From positions 1 through 31,037 of the forward strand of contig JAGBRZ010000030.1 of NCBI GenBank assembly GCA_017632155.1: a stretch of DNA of 31,037 nucleotides, given 5' to 3'. Shown here in pieces: positions 8,012 to 16,316 of the stretch; within the stretch, counting starts at the first letter, position 1, and each line of letters begins with the position of its first letter. Below the pieces are notes generated by a model, which was given only the letters and a program-made list of their open reading frames with translations, had not been told where the DNA came from and made no database searches. The DNA comes from Clostridia bacterium. Lineage in GTDB: Bacteria > Bacillota_A > Clostridia > Oscillospirales > CAG-272. Both the position numbers and the translations under genes were made by a program.

Positions 8012-9012
8012 TCCCGAACGTTTGTGAGCTTGAAAAAGGCGAGATAGTCGATCTTCTTTTGCGTGAGGAATACGGATATCTGCCCGCCGCACCGATCTCG
8101 GTCAAGGCAGAGCTTGTTGAGCGCGATAAAAGATTCTGCGCCGGCAAGGCTGATCTTGAAATTTACAACCTTGTTTGCGAATGCGATTTTGGAAGCTTTT
8201 TCTTCCCCATTCGCGTTGTGATACCAAAGAAGAACAGACCGGTCCCCGCCTTTGTGCACATCAACTTCCGCCCCGACATTCCCGACAGAGCTCAGCCGAC
8301 CGAGGAGATCGTCGATGCGGGCTATGCGGTGCTATCCTTCTGCTACAAGGAAGTTACCTCCGATGACGGTGACTTTACCAGCGGTCTTGCGGGACTTGTT
8401 TATCCCGACGGTAAGAGGGATCCCGATTCCTGCGGTAAGCTCGGACTTTGGGCGTGGGCGGCAATGCGAGTGCTTGATTATGCTTTGACACTTGATTCGA
8501 TCGATCATTCAAAAGTAAGTGTAACGGGACATTCACGCCTCGGAAAGACCGCGCTGCTTGCGGGAATGCTCGACGAGCGTTTCTATTGTGCCATCTCGAA
8601 CGATTCGGGATGCTCGGGCGCGTCGATCGCAAGGGGCAATGACGGCGAGACTGTCAAAAATATCGTTGATCGCTTCCCCTATTGGTTCTGCGAGAACTAC
8701 TATAAATACTCGGATAACGAGGATGCGATGCCCTTTGATCAGCATTTCCTTGTTGCCGCGAACTACCCGCATCGCGTTTGCGTTGCAAGCGCCGAGGATG
8801 ATGCCTGGGCGTGCCCGAAAAATGAATTTCTTGCGTGCACACTTGCGAGCGATTTTTACAAAAAGCACGGCGGTAAAGGTTTTCCGGCAGATGCTATGCC
8901 CGAATGCGGCAAGCCGATCCTCGGCGGTGACATCGGTTACCACATCCGCAAGGGAACACATTACCAGAGCCGCGAGGACTGGAATTACTATATCAAATAT
9001 CTTGAAAGTTAA
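8008..9012 (+). CDS. CE15-like (glucuronoyl esterase-related) alpha/beta hydrolase
   Basis: The 334-residue protein has an alpha/beta hydrolase core with nucleophile elbow GHSRLGK, close to the G-x-S-R-x-G-K pattern of glucuronoyl esterases (CE15). The later segments RFPYWFCENYYKY, MPFDQHFL, ANYPHRVCVASAEDDAWA and a C-terminal GTHYQSREDW also match the layout of that group. Typical CE15 enzymes are secreted; this one has no signal peptide and probably acts inside the cell on imported sugar esters. It begins in an ATGA overlap with the preceding hydrolase gene, so the two are translationally coupled. Substrate specificity is uncertain. Confidence 0.75.
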   Translation: MIPNVCELEKGEIVDLLLREEYGYLPAAPISVKAELVERDKRFCAGKADLEIYNLVCECDFGSFFFPIRVVIPKKNRPVPAFVHINFRPDIPDRAQPTEEIVDAGYAVLSFCYKEVTSDDGDFTSGLAGLVYPDGKRDPDSCGKLGLWAWAAMRVLDYALTLDSIDHSKVSVTGHSRLGKTALLAGMLDERFYCAISNDSGCSGASIARGNDGETVKNIVDRFPYWFCENYYKYSDNEDAMPFDQHFLVAANYPHRVCVASAEDDAWACPKNEFLACTLASDFYKKHGGKGFPADAMPECGKPILGGDIGYHIRKGTHYQSREDWNYYIKYLES

Positions 9013-9024
9013 GGAGATAATAAA

Positions 9025-9825
9025 ATGAAATACGTATTTGACCACGATTTTCACATTCATTCGCAGATCTCATCCTGCTCGCGTGACCCCGGTCAGACCA
9101 ACGAGCGCATTCTGCAGTATGCACAGGAGGAAGGACTTCACACTATCGTTCTTGCCGACCATTTTTGGGACGAAACCGTAGAGGGCGCGTCAAAGTGGTA
9201 CTCAAAGCAGAATTTTGAGCATATCTCCCAGGCAAAGCCTCTGCCGCAGAGTGAGGGTGTCAAGTTCCTTTTCGGTTGCGAGACCGAGATGGATAAATAT
9301 ATGACCGTTGGTTGCTCGCGCGAGAGAATGGACGAGTTTTCCTTCATCGTCATTCCCACCACCCATTTCCATATGGAGGGCTTTACCCTCTTCCTTGAGC
9401 AGCTCGAATCCCCCGAGACCCGCGCAAAGGCTTGGGTTGAAAAGTTTGACGAGCTTTTAAAGCAGGATCTGCCTTTCCACAAGATCGGCATAGCGCACCT
9501 GACCTGCGGACTCATTTGGAAGGGTGACCGCCCGAAGTATCTTGAAACCATTGATTCCATTCCCGTCGAGGATATGCACCGTCTGTTTGCCAAGGCGGCA
9601 AAGCTCGGCGTTGGCATCGAGATCAACCCCGGCAATATGAAGTATGCCGAGGAAGAGAAGGATATCCTTCTCCGTCCCTTCCGTATTGCGAAAGAGGAAG
9701 GCTGTAAGTTCTACTGCGGAAGCGACGTTCACCACCCCGAAAACTTTGCGACCGTCCGCAAGTGGATCGAGCGCGGAATTGATGACCTCGGACTGACCGA
9801 GGAGGATAAGTTTATTCTTAAATAA
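9025..9825 (+). CDS. PHP-domain phosphoesterase
   Basis: The 266-residue protein carries the metal-binding motifs of the PHP superfamily: DFHIHS (H10, H12) near the N-terminus, ADHFWD (D45, H46), the GCETEM glutamate, and SDVHHPE near the C-terminus. Family members hydrolyse phosphate esters such as histidinol phosphate or sugar phosphates. Its operon position suggests a sugar-derived substrate rather than histidine synthesis, but this is inference. AAGGAGA precedes the start, 12 bases after the esterase gene. Confidence 0.85.
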   Translation: MKYVFDHDFHIHSQISSCSRDPGQTNERILQYAQEEGLHTIVLADHFWDETVEGASKWYSKQNFEHISQAKPLPQSEGVKFLFGCETEMDKYMTVGCSRERMDEFSFIVIPTTHFHMEGFTLFLEQLESPETRAKAWVEKFDELLKQDLPFHKIGIAHLTCGLIWKGDRPKYLETIDSIPVEDMHRLFAKAAKLGVGIEINPGNMKYAEEEKDILLRPFRIAKEEGCKFYCGSDVHHPENFATVRKWIERGIDDLGLTEEDKFILK

Positions 9826-9898
9826 TTTTTTGGTGTTTTGTGATCCCGTTGTTTTTATCATAATGAAGCCATATTTCGAAAGGAGGAAATATGACGGT

Positions 9899-11269
9899 AT
9901 GAGTAAAATAAGAGATAAAATTAAACCACTGCTTACAATAATCGTGCCTGTGGCACTTATTCTGCTTGCATCTGCAATGATAACCGGATGCGGAGAAGAT
10001 CCGATCCCCTTGGCAGAGAATACTGCCGAAAGTTCCGCGGCAATCGAAAATACAGAATCGCCCGCGATCTATGAAACAACCGCGACCGAGCCGCCTACCC
10101 CGCCTCCGTTTGACCCCAAAAACGTAGAAATTGTGGAGAATCCCACGGATTCCAGTATGTCGTCACCCTTAATTTATACAACTTGGGAAGGCTTGGACTT
10201 TTCAAATCTTCTCAGGTACGAGATCGACTATTACAAAAATCAACCCGACAAATATCTTGCGATCAACGTTTTTCGCAGAAACGGTGATTATTTCTACACA
10301 GACTATGTTTATGAGGGAATGACGTATAAGGAATTGGAAGATGCGATACTCACGGCATCGAATAAAGCAACTCTTATGCAGTATCTGATCAGCAGAGAAG
10401 GCGAGATACTCAAATATGGTAAGGAAGTTGTAACCGGAAAGGGTGTTCCGACGGATGATCTCTTGATCGATGATTTTGATAAAGGTGTTCGTTGGGCGGA
10501 AAGTCTGTATGATCAGACTGTTGCCAAATATAATGGAATGCTTTCGCGCTATATAGTTGACGGTGACTTCCTTTCCGAACTCGCGGAAAGTGATAGAGTT
10601 CTGTTCAAAGAGGAGTATAACGCACTCAAGGAAAAGATGTCCGAAATGAGGCAATACTATTTTCAAAGGCACGAGGCGGGCGATCTTGATTTGTTTGAAT
10701 CGTTGGGATTAAATGCAGACGAGATCAACGGCAAGCTTTGTATATTTGCAACTTTCGAACAGCTTCGGGGACTCGCGGGCAGAGCGGATATGTCTGCCTT
10801 CAGCTTCACGCCTCTCCCACGCAGCGATTATCTTGACGTTTATCCCGTGAGTGATCTTCAGGATGATTATAAGACCGATCGCACCATCGGCGGTTTTGCG
10901 CTTGATAAAATTGTCTTTGAAAACCTCCGTGTAGAAAACGAAAGAACGGTCAATGTTTATGTTTCGACCGACGAGGAATTCTATTGTGCGCTTGATGAAA
11001 CGATCCATAAGTATAAGCGCGGGGATCTGTATATTGAATTGCAATTTTATGCAAAAAGAGAAAACGGAACCAGGTATTGTATCGATATTTCCGAGCTCGA
11101 GGGGCTCAAGTACAGCGGATATTATGTTTCGAAGTATTCGTTCCTCACTGCCGTCAAGCTGCGATTTGAGGACTTCAACGATCCCGAAATAATGGCATGT
11201 CTTCGCGATCTCTCCTTGCGCGAGGAAATAACACGAATCGGTATTACACACCGAATGTATGTTGGATAA
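9899..11269 (+). CDS. Lipoprotein of unknown function
   Basis: The 456-residue protein has a lipoprotein signal peptide ending in MITGC (C31). A Thr/Pro/Glu-rich linker follows (about residues 40-75) and then a large acidic, mixed alpha/beta region with many Tyr and Asp residues. I recognise no catalytic motif or family. AGGAGG lies at 9881-9886. ATG 9899 opens the signal peptide at a 12-base spacing, while a closer ATG at 9891 is out of frame and reads only ATG ACG GTA TGA, overlapping the true start. An in-frame ATG at 9863 lies upstream of the ribosome binding site. A bidirectional terminator follows. Confidence 0.75.
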   Translation: MSKIRDKIKPLLTIIVPVALILLASAMITGCGEDPIPLAENTAESSAAIENTESPAIYETTATEPPTPPPFDPKNVEIVENPTDSSMSSPLIYTTWEGLDFSNLLRYEIDYYKNQPDKYLAINVFRRNGDYFYTDYVYEGMTYKELEDAILTASNKATLMQYLISREGEILKYGKEVVTGKGVPTDDLLIDDFDKGVRWAESLYDQTVAKYNGMLSRYIVDGDFLSELAESDRVLFKEEYNALKEKMSEMRQYYFQRHEAGDLDLFESLGLNADEINGKLCIFATFEQLRGLAGRADMSAFSFTPLPRSDYLDVYPVSDLQDDYKTDRTIGGFALDKIVFENLRVENERTVNVYVSTDEEFYCALDETIHKYKRGDLYIELQFYAKRENGTRYCIDISELEGLKYSGYYVSKYSFLTAVKLRFEDFNDPEIMACLRDLSLREEITRIGITHRMYVG

Positions 11270-11274
11270 ATATC

Positions 11275-11312
11275 AAAACCGGATCCGCGCTTCAGCGCGG
11301 ATCCGGTTTTTG
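11275..11312. terminator. Bidirectional rho-independent terminator
   Basis: A perfect 16-bp stem (11275-11290 with 11295-11310) and a TTCA loop has A-runs and T-runs on both sides. It lies between two convergent genes and can serve both. Confidence 0.9.
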
Positions 11313-11319
11313 TTAAAAC

Positions 11320-11943
11320 TTATTTGGCATAATAGTACCTGTTGAGCACTTCAAATTTGTATTCTGTATACTTCGGTATAGAAGTGAGAAAACTCGCGAT
11401 CTCGTCGGAGAGGTCGTAGTCTTCATTATGGAGAGATGAGGTGATTGTTGTTGATTTTGTGCCAAAAACAGCGGTTACCTTTATCTTGGCGGGGGAATAA
11501 ACTCTTTGCCTGCCGTGATTGCGACGGTATACCAAACGGTATTCACCGGGTACGAATCTGATCTGCTTTATGCTTTCCCATGGCAGGATGTGCGTATCAA
11601 GGACAATTCCGTAAGATGTAAGGTGCCCAAAGCGGGTTAAATTACGTTCCTCAAAATTCTTGTATTCCAAAATCAGTTTGTTATGTTCTTCATCTGTCAT
11701 AGCGGAGAGAAGACGGGATTGAAGAAGCGCTTGCTTGGAAACATAATATGCTATCAGAATAGGGATGCCGACGGTGAACGGTATCATAAAAATACCGAAC
11801 CAAACCGAAACTGCAAAAAATATGAGCGAGAAGAGAAGCATAAGAGGAAAAGACAGCAGCCCGCCTATAAATGCGAATTTGAAGTCGGTGGTTATTTTCT
11901 TACCAAACGGCGAGTATTTTATTCTTTCAAAATTGATTTTCAT
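11320..11943 (-). CDS. Membrane protein with two N-terminal transmembrane helices
   Basis: The 207-residue protein has a short cytoplasmic start, two adjacent hydrophobic helices (about residues 22-46 and 48-68) forming a hairpin, and a soluble C-terminal region. That region includes a strand-rich segment (HILPWESIKQIRFVPGEYRLVYRR and after) reminiscent of YcxB-like or bacterial PH domains. The resemblance is weak, so function is unknown. ATG 11943 was chosen because AGGAGA precedes it on the minus strand. It has its own promoter, divergent from the sulfatase gene. Confidence 0.75.
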   Translation of the reverse strand: MKINFERIKYSPFGKKITTDFKFAFIGGLLSFPLMLLFSLIFFAVSVWFGIFMIPFTVGIPILIAYYVSKQALLQSRLLSAMTDEEHNKLILEYKNFEERNLTRFGHLTSYGIVLDTHILPWESIKQIRFVPGEYRLVYRRNHGRQRVYSPAKIKVTAVFGTKSTTITSSLHNEDYDLSDEIASFLTSIPKYTEYKFEVLNRYYYAK

Positions 11944-11969
11944 TTTAATTCTCCTAAACAAGTAATTTC

Positions 11970-11998
11970 ATTATAGCATAAAATGAATTAAATGTCGA
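11970..11998 (-). promoter_or_regulatory. Sigma-A promoter of the two-helix membrane protein gene
   Basis: On the minus strand TCGACA (11998-11993) and TATAAT (11975-11970) are 17 bp apart, 27 bases upstream of the start. Confidence 0.75.
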
Positions 11999-12025
11999 TA
12001 GGTTATGGAAAATTTAGACTAAACA

Positions 12026-12054
12026 TTGAAAACTTATCTCAAATATGATATAAT
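12026..12054 (+). promoter_or_regulatory. Sigma-A promoter of the sulfatase gene
   Basis: TTGAAA (12026-12031) and TATAAT (12049-12054) are 17 bp apart, 34 bases before the start codon at 12089. Confidence 0.8.
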
Positions 12055-12088
12055 TAAACCGATAAAGAAACGACTATGGAGGTTACTC

Positions 12089-13648
12089 ATGGCAAACAAG
12101 AAGCAAATGGTATTCATAATGACCGACACACAGCGTTGGGATATGGTGAACTGCTACCGTGAGACGGGGCTTTCAACGCCTTGTCTTGATGCGCTTGCGG
12201 CGGACGGCGTTCGCTTTGAACGTGCGTATACGACACAGCCCGTCTGCGGTCCGGCTCGTGCGGGACTCTTTACGGGTACTTATCCCTCGTGGAACGGCTC
12301 GTGGGCGAACGGTATGGCTCTCGGCGACAACGTCAAGACCATCGGTCAGCGACTTTCCGACAATGGAATCAAATGCGCGTATATCGGCAAGTGGCATCTC
12401 GACGGCACCGATTATTTCGGCAACGGCTTCTGTCCCGAAGGCTGGGAAGAGGAGTATTGGTATGATATGCGCCGCTACCTCGAGGAGCTCACCGAGGATG
12501 AGCGAGTTAAGTCGCGCTGCAGAAAGACGATGAATTTTGAGGATATTCCCGATGACTTTACATATGGCTCGCGCGTTCTCAAGCGCGCGCTCGACTTTAT
12601 GGAAAAGTACAAGGATGAGGATTACTTCCTCGTGGTTTCCTTCGACGAGCCGCACGGTCCTCACCTTTGCCCCGAGCCTTATGCGAGTATGTATAAGGAT
12701 TACGAATTCCCGAAAAACCCCGCGGTCTGGGATACTCTTGAGGGTAAGCCCGAGCATCAGAAGGTCTGGGCGGCGGCGCGCGGCAACGTGGAAAAGGATC
12801 GCGATGCTGTCAAGATCAAGCAGCCCTACTTTTTCGGATGCAATTCCTACGCCGATCACCTCATCGGCGAGGTCGTCAAATGCGTTCCAGACAGCGCGAT
12901 GATAATGTATACCTCCGATCACGGCGATCTTCTTCAGTCGCATTGCCTCTTTGCAAAGGGTCCTGCGCCATATGATGACGTTGCACGCATTCCCTTCATC
13001 GTCCGTCACCCCGAGGGCGAGCGCGGCACGGTCTATTCAAAACGTCCCGTTTCACACATCAGCGTATGTCCCACCGTTATGGATTTCTTCGGTCTGCCCA
13101 TCCCGAAGGTTCTTCAGGGCGAGAGCATCCTCGATGCCTGCTGCGACACGAATGCCGATGCACCCGAGCTTGTATTCTACGAGTTCACCCGCTTCGAGCA
13201 GGACCACGATCACTACGGTGGATTCCAGCCGATGCGTGCAGTAACCGATGGCAGATACAAGCTTGCGATCAATCTGCTTTCCGATGACGAGTTCTATGAT
13301 CTTGAAAAAGATCCTTACGAGCTCAACAACCTTATCAATTCCGAAGAGTACGCCGCAGAGCGCGACCGCCTGCACGATGCGATCCTTGACCGTATGTGCG
13401 AGCAGCGCGACCCCTTCCGCGGATATTACTGGGATAACCGCCCCTGGCGCAAGGATGCCGCCGCACCTCATTGGAGATACCGCGGATTCACCCGTCAGCG
13501 CGAGAATGAGGAATACGAACCCCGCCAGCTTGACTTTGTCAATGGCCTTGTAATGAATCATCCCCAGAGATTTAAGATCAGCAACGAAAACGTAAAGTTC
13601 AAATCGCTCGATCATCTTGTTGAGTGGCTGAAGCATTATGATGATTGA
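12089..13648 (+). CDS. Sulfatase, Cys-type, cytoplasmic
   Basis: The 519-residue enzyme belongs to the arylsulfatase family and hydrolyses sulfate esters. The metal site starts with FIMTDTQ (D13). The formylglycine signature is PVCGPARAGLFTG, with C53 as the residue to be converted. A later metal motif is MYTSDHGDLL (D277, H278), and the C-terminal LEKDPYELNNL is typical. The core CxPxR is kept but the usual Ser/Ala before Arg is Ala. In an anaerobe this Cys would need a radical-SAM maturase, which is not in the window. No signal peptide is present, so the substrate must be imported. ATG 12089 follows TGGAGG (12077-12082). A start further upstream at 12026 would overlap the promoter. Confidence 0.93.
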   Translation: MANKKQMVFIMTDTQRWDMVNCYRETGLSTPCLDALAADGVRFERAYTTQPVCGPARAGLFTGTYPSWNGSWANGMALGDNVKTIGQRLSDNGIKCAYIGKWHLDGTDYFGNGFCPEGWEEEYWYDMRRYLEELTEDERVKSRCRKTMNFEDIPDDFTYGSRVLKRALDFMEKYKDEDYFLVVSFDEPHGPHLCPEPYASMYKDYEFPKNPAVWDTLEGKPEHQKVWAAARGNVEKDRDAVKIKQPYFFGCNSYADHLIGEVVKCVPDSAMIMYTSDHGDLLQSHCLFAKGPAPYDDVARIPFIVRHPEGERGTVYSKRPVSHISVCPTVMDFFGLPIPKVLQGESILDACCDTNADAPELVFYEFTRFEQDHDHYGGFQPMRAVTDGRYKLAINLLSDDEFYDLEKDPYELNNLINSEEYAAERDRLHDAILDRMCEQRDPFRGYYWDNRPWRKDAAAPHWRYRGFTRQRENEEYEPRQLDFVNGLVMNHPQRFKISNENVKFKSLDHLVEWLKHYDD

Positions 13649-13650
13649 CG

Positions 13651-13924
13651 TAGGGTGACAAGAATAATACGAACCAGCCTCAAAGCTTTAATTTTTGGCG
13701 CTTTTAGGCTTGTCGTCCTAGCAAGGTTAATACCTTGCGTCGTCCTCCGCACCAAAAATCACCTAAAAATTAAGGTTTTGAGGTCGGAGATTTTTTGGCT
13801 GACAAATATTTGTCAGCAGCAGGAAAACGCCGAAGATAGTATATTAATACGTTCGAGGCGTTTAACGAACTGATGGCGGATATTTGTCGCCAAAAAACTA
13901 GTTCGGATTATTTTTGTCACCCTA
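13651..13924. repeat. Structured inverted-repeat element (MITE-like or ncRNA)
   Basis: The element starts 2 bases after the sulfatase stop. Its ends are 24-base inverted repeats (13651-13674 and 13901-13924) matching at 22 of 24 positions, both bounded by TA. Inside are two long stems. One pairs 13678-13696 with 13765-13783 (19 pairs, two of them G-U) and encloses the hairpin GCAAGG/CCTTGC (13721-13738). The other pairs 13791-13809 with 13880-13897 (18 pairs, one bulge) and encloses AAACGCC/GGCGTTT (13825-13831, 13857-13863). Single-stranded joints are only 3, 7 and 3 bases, so the whole folds as a three-way junction. A 20-bp palindrome at 13798-13817 offers an alternative fold. No coding potential is apparent. 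TA-bounded inverted repeats suggest a MITE of the IS630/mariner type; a structured RNA is the alternative. Confidence 0.7.
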
Positions 13925-14029
13925 GTGAAAAGTTTCGGAAGTTTTTCTCGCTTAGCTCGAAAAACATCGTTGAATAATTTTATTTGTTTTTGATAATTCT
14001 TTGTATAAGCTTAAAATTGCAGCAGTAAA
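13925..14029. other. Intergenic spacer after the inverted-repeat element
   Basis: A/T-rich, with one small inverted repeat GTTTTTC/GAAAAAC (13941-13947, 13959-13965) and no recognisable gene. Confidence 0.4.
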
Positions 14030-14079
14030 ATAAAAAATCTCGGGATTTAATGAAGCTATGCTTCACTAAATCCCGAGAT
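14030..14079 (-). terminator. Strong terminator of the minus-strand ABC operon
   Basis: A 20-bp stem (14037-14056 with 14060-14079, one wobble pair) and 3-base loop is followed on the minus strand by a T-rich tract (complement of 14030-14036). Its orientation fits the end of the lipoprotein/ABC operon at 14230. On the plus strand the T tract is weaker. Confidence 0.8.
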
Positions 14080-14229
14080 CTTTATTTACCGGAACAATGG
14101 TTTATTGCCACACAGTATATTATCAAAGCTGAACAAAATTATTATGCAAGCCGATTTCCGAGTAAAACGAGGAAATCTACCATAACTTGTCACTTTTCAC
14201 TTTACAATTTTCACTGTCGCGAAGCGACC

Positions 14230-15138
14230 TTACAGCTCCCAAGTCGCAAGCCACTCGGCGAATTCAAGGTAAGTTGCCTGCATCTTAGCGTCGAACTCCT
14301 CTGAGCGGTTCATCTTATACTGCGTTCTGCCGTCGCCAAACTGACCCGCATATTCGGTAACTGTTGCATAATTACCTGCTTCGATCTCAGCAATTGCTTC
14401 TGCGGCGAGGGCTTCTGCCTTGCGGATGTTTTCAACAAGCGCGGCGAAATCAGTCTTGCTCACGCTTTCAACCTTCGCGATTAGGCTGTCGAAATAACCG
14501 GGCTGATAACCGTAGTTATACTGCGCATCCTCGGTTTGATAGAAATAGATCGCGTCTTCGGGATAGAGGTAGTCCGATCCGCCCTCGAACTGCGCCGTAT
14601 AGGTCGGCCAGAAGCAAAGGAAGTTGATGTATTCGTACATCTGATAGATCTCCGCAATGACGTCAGTCGATGCGAGCTGCTGCCAAAGCTTGATCTTGGG
14701 ATCCATATCGTCGGTGTTGAGGACGGTATAGGTGGCATCCTTGATGCGGTAATTGTATTCGTAGCCGAATTCGTCGGTGTAATCTCCGAATTCGAGAACG
14801 CCCGTCACCTGGATCGCGCGGTCGGTGAATTCAAATCCGTCCGCCGACTTCGCGTAGACCGCCATTGTGTTTGCGAGCTGTGTCGTGTTCGGCACGCAGA
14901 AGGGGCAGCTCTGGTAGGGAAGGTTCATAAGATACATAAACTCGCCCGAGATAGGGGAAAGAGTTGACATATATCCGATGATGGTCACTTCCTTGCCGTC
15001 AAGCTTCTCCATCTCCTCTATGCTTTGCGCCTGCGAGAAGGAGAGAAGCTGACCGCTTCCCGTGCCGCTTTTATTGCAAGACGCGAGGGGCAGGGCGGTG
15101 AAGATAATTGCTAAAATGAATGCAAACGTCCTTTTCAT
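14230..15138 (-). CDS. Lipoprotein with DUF3299-like domain, metal ABC operon
   Basis: The 302-residue protein has a lipoprotein signal peptide with lipobox LASC (C21). Residues about 42-105 (LDGKEVTIIGYMSTLSP, MNLPYQSCPFCVPN with C78 and C81, TMAVYAK, AIQVTGVLEFG) have the layout of DUF3299, an OB-like domain found in proteins linked to periplasmic metal handling in Gram-negative bacteria. The rest is Tyr- and acid-rich and helical. It is the last gene of the operon and its start ATG overlaps the permease stop (ATGA). I infer an extracytoplasmic metal-binding or accessory role for the ABC system; no direct evidence shows which metal. Confidence 0.75.
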   Translation of the reverse strand: MKRTFAFILAIIFTALPLASCNKSGTGSGQLLSFSQAQSIEEMEKLDGKEVTIIGYMSTLSPISGEFMYLMNLPYQSCPFCVPNTTQLANTMAVYAKSADGFEFTDRAIQVTGVLEFGDYTDEFGYEYNYRIKDATYTVLNTDDMDPKIKLWQQLASTDVIAEIYQMYEYINFLCFWPTYTAQFEGGSDYLYPEDAIYFYQTEDAQYNYGYQPGYFDSLIAKVESVSKTDFAALVENIRKAEALAAEAIAEIEAGNYATVTEYAGQFGDGRTQYKMNRSEEFDAKMQATYLEFAEWLATWEL

Positions 15139-16316
15139 CAGTCGGAAAGTCCGTCCTTTCTTGACATGTTAAGCGTGCAGACCACGGTGGGAATTACGCT
15201 GATCGTGAATATAAGCGCCATAATGGCAAGCTCAAGGGGATAAATCTTTGAACTGTTAAGAACGATACCCATCGAAGCCACGAACTCTCCCATAAGGATC
15301 AGGCAAAGGCGCGAGGTCGCGAAGGCAAGCACGGTAGAAATAAGACCGATTATACCGTTCTGCAGAATGTAAAGCATATTGATCTTGCTCATGCCGATTC
15401 CGATCAGGCGCATCAGCGAGATCTCCTTTTTCGAGTCGTACATATTGAGCAGAGTGATGACCGAAATGATGAAAATGTTCATTATTAATATAATGATGCA
15501 GAGGATGTAAACTATCTTCGAGCTCATATCCACGTTTTCAAGCACTTCGCGGAGCACTTCCGAAGGATTGATGACGAGAAGCTTCGCGTCCGCGCCGTAT
15601 TCGGTCTTGACGGCGTTGTAATGATTGAAGCTCTTCGTCTTGACGAGGATCGCGCAGATCTCGCCGTGCTCCTCGTGTTCGTGCTCTTCCTGCGTGTGCT
15701 CTTCCTCACCGCCGTGATCGTGGGTTGCCCAAACGGTTTCGACCGCGGTGAAGATCACGTTGTCGTATGATGTGTTCGTCTGATTGAGGATGCCGACGAC
15801 CTTGAGCGGATTCTGCTCGTGCGCGTGACCGCCCTCAGCAAGTCCGTGCGAAGTGATGAGCTCGTCACCAAGCGAAATTCCGTATTTCTTTGCGACAGCC
15901 GACCCGATAACGCACTCGAATTTTGCGTCGAACATCTCGCCGTCCGCAAGGGTCTTGTTTTCAAGGAAGAAGGGCTCTGTGCCAACGATCTTCGCGCCGT
16001 TGTAGGAGTCGCCCATAGTGAAGGGAACTGCCGCGTTGATTCGCATATCCGCGCGCAGGTTTTCCACGTATTCGTAAGAGATCGTGCCAAGCGGCTTGTC
16101 GGTGAAGAACATCGTGTTCATTGCAAGCTGCGTCGAGCTGCCCGCGGGACCGATGATGATGTCGTAATACTCCGCCGTGCTCTTGAAGCCGTCGTCGACC
16201 TGCTCGGAAATATTGTAAGCGAGAAGCGCAACACAGGCGGAAATGACTATCGAAATAACTATGAGGACGATCTTTACTTTTTTGATCGCCATATTCTTGA
16301 TCGCAAACTTAAACAT
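15138..16316 (-). CDS. FtsX/MacB-type ABC permease with His-rich extracellular loop
   Basis: The 392-residue protein has one N-terminal membrane helix (about 14-34), a large extracytoplasmic domain of the MacB-core type, and three C-terminal helices (about 285-310, 325-355, 362-385). This is the usual FtsX-like permease plan. The outer domain carries a His/Glu-rich stretch at residues 199-218 (H199, H201, H207, H212, H214, H217) and a nearby HAHE at 164-167, which strongly suggests binding of zinc or another transition metal. It overlaps the ATPase gene by 8 bases, has GGGAGG upstream, and overlaps the lipoprotein gene at its end. Import versus export cannot be decided from sequence. Confidence 0.9.
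   Translation of the reverse strand: MFKFAIKNMAIKKVKIVLIVISIVISACVALLAYNISEQVDDGFKSTAEYYDIIIGPAGSSTQLAMNTMFFTDKPLGTISYEYVENLRADMRINAAVPFTMGDSYNGAKIVGTEPFFLENKTLADGEMFDAKFECVIGSAVAKKYGISLGDELITSHGLAEGGHAHEQNPLKVVGILNQTNTSYDNVIFTAVETVWATHDHGGEEEHTQEEHEHEEHGEICAILVKTKSFNHYNAVKTEYGADAKLLVINPSEVLREVLENVDMSSKIVYILCIIILIMNIFIISVITLLNMYDSKKEISLMRLIGIGMSKINMLYILQNGIIGLISTVLAFATSRLCLILMGEFVASMGIVLNSSKIYPLELAIMALIFTISVIPTVVCTLNMSRKDGLSD

Noticed and set aside
13798..13817. 20-bp perfect palindrome as a stand-alone regulator operator
   Set aside because: Its left arm is part of the larger stem 13791-13809/13880-13897, so it is better explained as part of the inverted-repeat element.
14216..14228. GTCGC-GAA-GCGAC hairpin as a terminator of the ABC operon
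   Set aside because: The stem is only 5 bp and no T run follows on the minus strand; the hairpin at 14037-14079 is far better.
14050..14304. 84-codon plus-strand frame after the inverted-repeat element
   Set aside because: It starts inside the terminator hairpin and runs into the antisense of the lipoprotein gene; no ribosome binding site.
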